Assembly (NCBI GenBank): GCA_900169235.1
Contig: FWCC01000258.1
Span: 1-20,015, forward strand
DNA length: 20,015 bases
Direction of reading: 5' to 3'
Source: Zarea fungicola
Lineage: Eukaryota > Ascomycota > Sordariomycetes > Hypocreales > Cordycipitaceae
This document shows, in pieces, positions 17,983 to 20,015 of the stretch (positions are counted from its first letter, which is position 1; the number at the start of each line of letters is the position of its first letter). The notes under the pieces are model-generated. The model searched no databases. It saw nothing but the letters and a program-made list of their open reading frames with translations, and was not told where the DNA came from. The translations under genes and the position numbers were made by a program.

Positions 17983-19440
17983 ATGCATGCTGCCACAGGG
18001 ACCGAGTTCCATGCCGGCGCTTCTGCCGTGCCGCTAATGAACATTGACCGCCTGGCACTCGACAAGTTCGACAATAACCAGCGAGAGTGGCTTGGTAAGA
18101 TGCTCGACCCGCAGAAACGGTATCAAATTGGCATGCTTATCTCCACAATGTTGGGCGGCGATCCTAAATTCATGCCTGACCCTCTAGCTGGATCATACAA
18201 CCTCGTCCATGTTATGAAGTTTCACTCCGGCCAAGTCGCCGCGTTACGCCAAGTGAATCTTGGAACGTCGATGTTTCCGGATGAGAAGACTCAAAATGAG
18301 GTCAATGTGACACGGCTAGTTGCCGAAAGGACAGCGATCCCGGTTGCCTGCGTACATTACGCGAAATTGACGGAAGATCCGAACGAGACAGGCACCAAAG
18401 ACCTCGACACCGATGACCTACGCCCCTACATTCTGATGCAGTATCTTGAACATAACAATGATATGGGGAATGCACTCAACACGCCCGGACTCAACAATGA
18501 AGACCCTCTAGTCCTCAACCAAGAACTGGACCCTATGAAGCTCCAAAGACTGTATCGCCTAGCAGCTAATGTGCTCCTCGACCTTTCGAGGCTGGATTTT
18601 GACGCGATAGGCTCACCTCAGCAGATCGACGATGATTCGTGGAGGATTACAGGTCGACCTTTGACCCGGCGGATGAATGAATTGGTGGCCACGGGAGGAT
18701 GCAGAAGAGCCGACCTGCCACAGTCCGTCTTTACCTCCACGCCGGAGTACTTTGTTGCACTCGCGCAGCTTCACATCACCCACTTGGCGTCCCAGCAACA
18801 CGGTGCGTATAGCGATGAGCTTGATTGCACGCAAAAATACGTCGCTAGGCTCCTTTTCCGCAAACTGATGGCCGGGCGGGTACCCTCACGCGACAAATTC
18901 AAGCTCTGGTGCGACGACTTCCGGCCAACGAATATATTGCTCCGTGGTGAGGACATCGCCGGTGTGATCGACTGGGAGTTCGCGTATGCTGCACCTGCCG
19001 AGTTCTCCTGCGCACCGCCATGGTGGTTGCTTTTACAGCGCCCCGAGAACTGGGAAGCGGGCTGGAGTGATTGGAAGGACAAGTACGAAAACGCGTTAGT
19101 CACGTTTCTGAAGGCCATGACAGAGGCTGAGGATGCAGCCATCGCTTCCGAACGTCTGACCGAAGAACAGCGGCTATCGCAAAAGATGCGCGAGAGCTGG
19201 GATAACGGAGATTTTTGGGTTATGTACTGCCTTCAAACGGATTATGCTTTCGATCTTATATTTTGGCACGGTATCTTCCCATGTCACTACGAGTCTTGCA
19301 AGGACTTCAAGGCTGCCTGGGAAATTGCATGGTCTTCGCTTGATGACAAGGAAAAAGACGAGGCACGGCGTTTTGCCAGCGACCAGGCACGAAAAAAATC
19401 TGAACGAAAAGCAAGCTACTCAATAGTGACTGCGGCATAA
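17983..19440 (+). CDS. Phosphotransferase (APH) family kinase-like protein, 485 residues
   Basis: The first in-frame ATG is at 17983; the frame is open further upstream, but from a TTG only. The fold is that of aminoglycoside phosphotransferase/choline-kinase-like proteins. The N-lobe has a nucleotide-loop-like GSYNLVHVMKF (70-80). The hinge-like stretch is RPYILMQYLEHNND. The catalytic loop is LWCDDFRPTNILL with Asp312 as base and Asn317. The metal-binding Asp330 is in GVIDWEFAYAAP. The usual HxD histidine is replaced by Cys310, a form I associate with fungal APH-like families. A charged C-terminal helical region extends the fold. Such fungal proteins are single-exon, cytosolic, and of unknown substrate; antibiotic resistance should not be assumed. 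Neighbours give no pathway. The key residues are intact, so it should be active if expressed. Confidence 0.85.
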   Translation: MHAATGTEFHAGASAVPLMNIDRLALDKFDNNQREWLGKMLDPQKRYQIGMLISTMLGGDPKFMPDPLAGSYNLVHVMKFHSGQVAALRQVNLGTSMFPDEKTQNEVNVTRLVAERTAIPVACVHYAKLTEDPNETGTKDLDTDDLRPYILMQYLEHNNDMGNALNTPGLNNEDPLVLNQELDPMKLQRLYRLAANVLLDLSRLDFDAIGSPQQIDDDSWRITGRPLTRRMNELVATGGCRRADLPQSVFTSTPEYFVALAQLHITHLASQQHGAYSDELDCTQKYVARLLFRKLMAGRVPSRDKFKLWCDDFRPTNILLRGEDIAGVIDWEFAYAAPAEFSCAPPWWLLLQRPENWEAGWSDWKDKYENALVTFLKAMTEAEDAAIASERLTEEQRLSQKMRESWDNGDFWVMYCLQTDYAFDLIFWHGIFPCHYESCKDFKAAWEIAWSSLDDKEKDEARRFASDQARKKSERKASYSIVTAA

Positions 19441-19938
19441 AAATCCGAAACTAGGTACAGCAGCCCGGACCAAGTCTGCTTGAGAGTGTTGTCCACCCGG
19501 GAGCGTTTGTCTCGGTACGCCGTTCAACGTGGGGTGGCGCCGGAGATACCTCACAAAATTATACAGACTCTTCAGCAGACGCTTTATCATGGCCTCTGAG
19601 ACGGTATTGGCCATGCTAAATTGGTGTAGAATATGTTGAAAACCTCCTGCACAAGGACCTTTGGATCGGACAAAGAGGCAATGTACTTTAATATCAAAGT
19701 CATGATTATTGTTGTCCCTCCAACTTTGTTGTGACCTGCATAGCTAGACAAGCATTTTAAAAACTAGTTCTGGTACGTAACCTTGAATGTTGAAATCCTT
19801 TAAGTACAGCTGCTTCAATGACGGGAAGAAAGGATTGCAGTTCCCGATTTGAATGCCACGAACGTCTCGCAAATGGATTTTCGAGGTTGTGGCCACCAAG
19901 TTGACCGGATGCCTCCGCGCTCGATACATACCTGGGCA
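19441..19938. other. Spacer downstream of the APH-like gene
   Basis: Only short overlapping minus-strand ORFs of 60-73 codons are seen, without motifs. The stretch probably includes the 3' untranslated region of the APH-like gene. Confidence 0.4.
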
Positions 19939-19954
19939 TTTGAGTTAACTCAAA
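19939..19954. repeat. Perfect 16-bp palindrome
   Basis: TTTGAGTTAACTCAAA is a perfect palindrome. It starts a 77-base region full of ACTC/GAGT motifs. Confidence 0.8.
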
Positions 19955-19976
19955 CGCTAACTCACGAGTAACTCGC

Positions 19977-20015
19977 AACTCAGACTCAAAAACTCACCTA
20001 ATTTGAGTCTGAGTT
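19977..20015. repeat. Perfect 14-bp inverted repeat at the window edge
   Basis: AACTCAGACTCAAA (19977-19990) is the exact complement of TTTGAGTCTGAGTT (20002-20015), with an 11-base loop. With the adjacent palindrome and further AACTC copies, this looks like the end region of a transposon or foldback repeat that continues past the window. Confidence 0.75.

Overview
The window looks like nuclear DNA of a filamentous ascomycete (Pezizomycotina). Genes are widely spaced, the introns I can place are short (55 and 84 nt, with CTGAY-type branch sites), and the main gene is a fungal NOD-like receptor (NLR) with PNP, NACHT and ankyrin parts. I see no tRNA, rRNA, CRISPR or prokaryotic operon structure. 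Roughly half the window is gene-poor, with degenerate coding pieces, AT-rich stretches and repeat ends, as in an accessory or transposon-visited region.

Layout. (1) About 52-1913: a Ulp1/C48-type cysteine protease gene lies between arrays of a short repeat. The repeat is AAAGCCACTACAAGTG on the left and its complement (TGTAGTGGC core) on the right, which is the architecture of a DNA transposon with inverted subterminal repeats. No transposase is visible in the window. (2) About 1914-4810: gene-poor, with two coding-like remnants. (3) 4811-8189, plus strand: one three-exon gene encoding a PNP_UDP-NACHT-ankyrin receptor of 1079 residues. Six nearly identical 33-residue ankyrin units sit at its C-terminus. 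Two in-frame introns join three pieces that look like separate genes if read unspliced. (4) 8190-9580: a short minus-strand membrane-segment ORF and one weak plus-strand candidate in AT-rich DNA. (5) 9581-10780, minus strand: a Myb/SANT-like regulator. (6) 10781-13078: a long spacer. (7) 13079-13591, minus strand: a 170-residue protein, possibly of LURP-one/tubby-like fold. (8) 13592-17982: mostly spacer, with a possible four-exon membrane protein on the minus strand (15159-15993) and a weak plus-strand ORF. (9) 17983-19440, plus strand: an aminoglycoside-phosphotransferase-fold (APH) kinase-like protein. (10) 19939-20015: a palindrome plus a perfect 14-bp inverted repeat at the window edge, probably the tip of another repeat element.

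These genes do not form an operon or an obvious metabolic cluster. The best biological story is the NLR. Its N-terminal nucleoside-phosphorylase-like domain is the likely effector. The NACHT is the switch. The ankyrin array is the recognition surface, and it shows the near-identical, shuffled repeats expected of a fast-evolving allorecognition or immune receptor. The second point of interest is the Ulp1 gene enclosed by inverted subterminal repeats.
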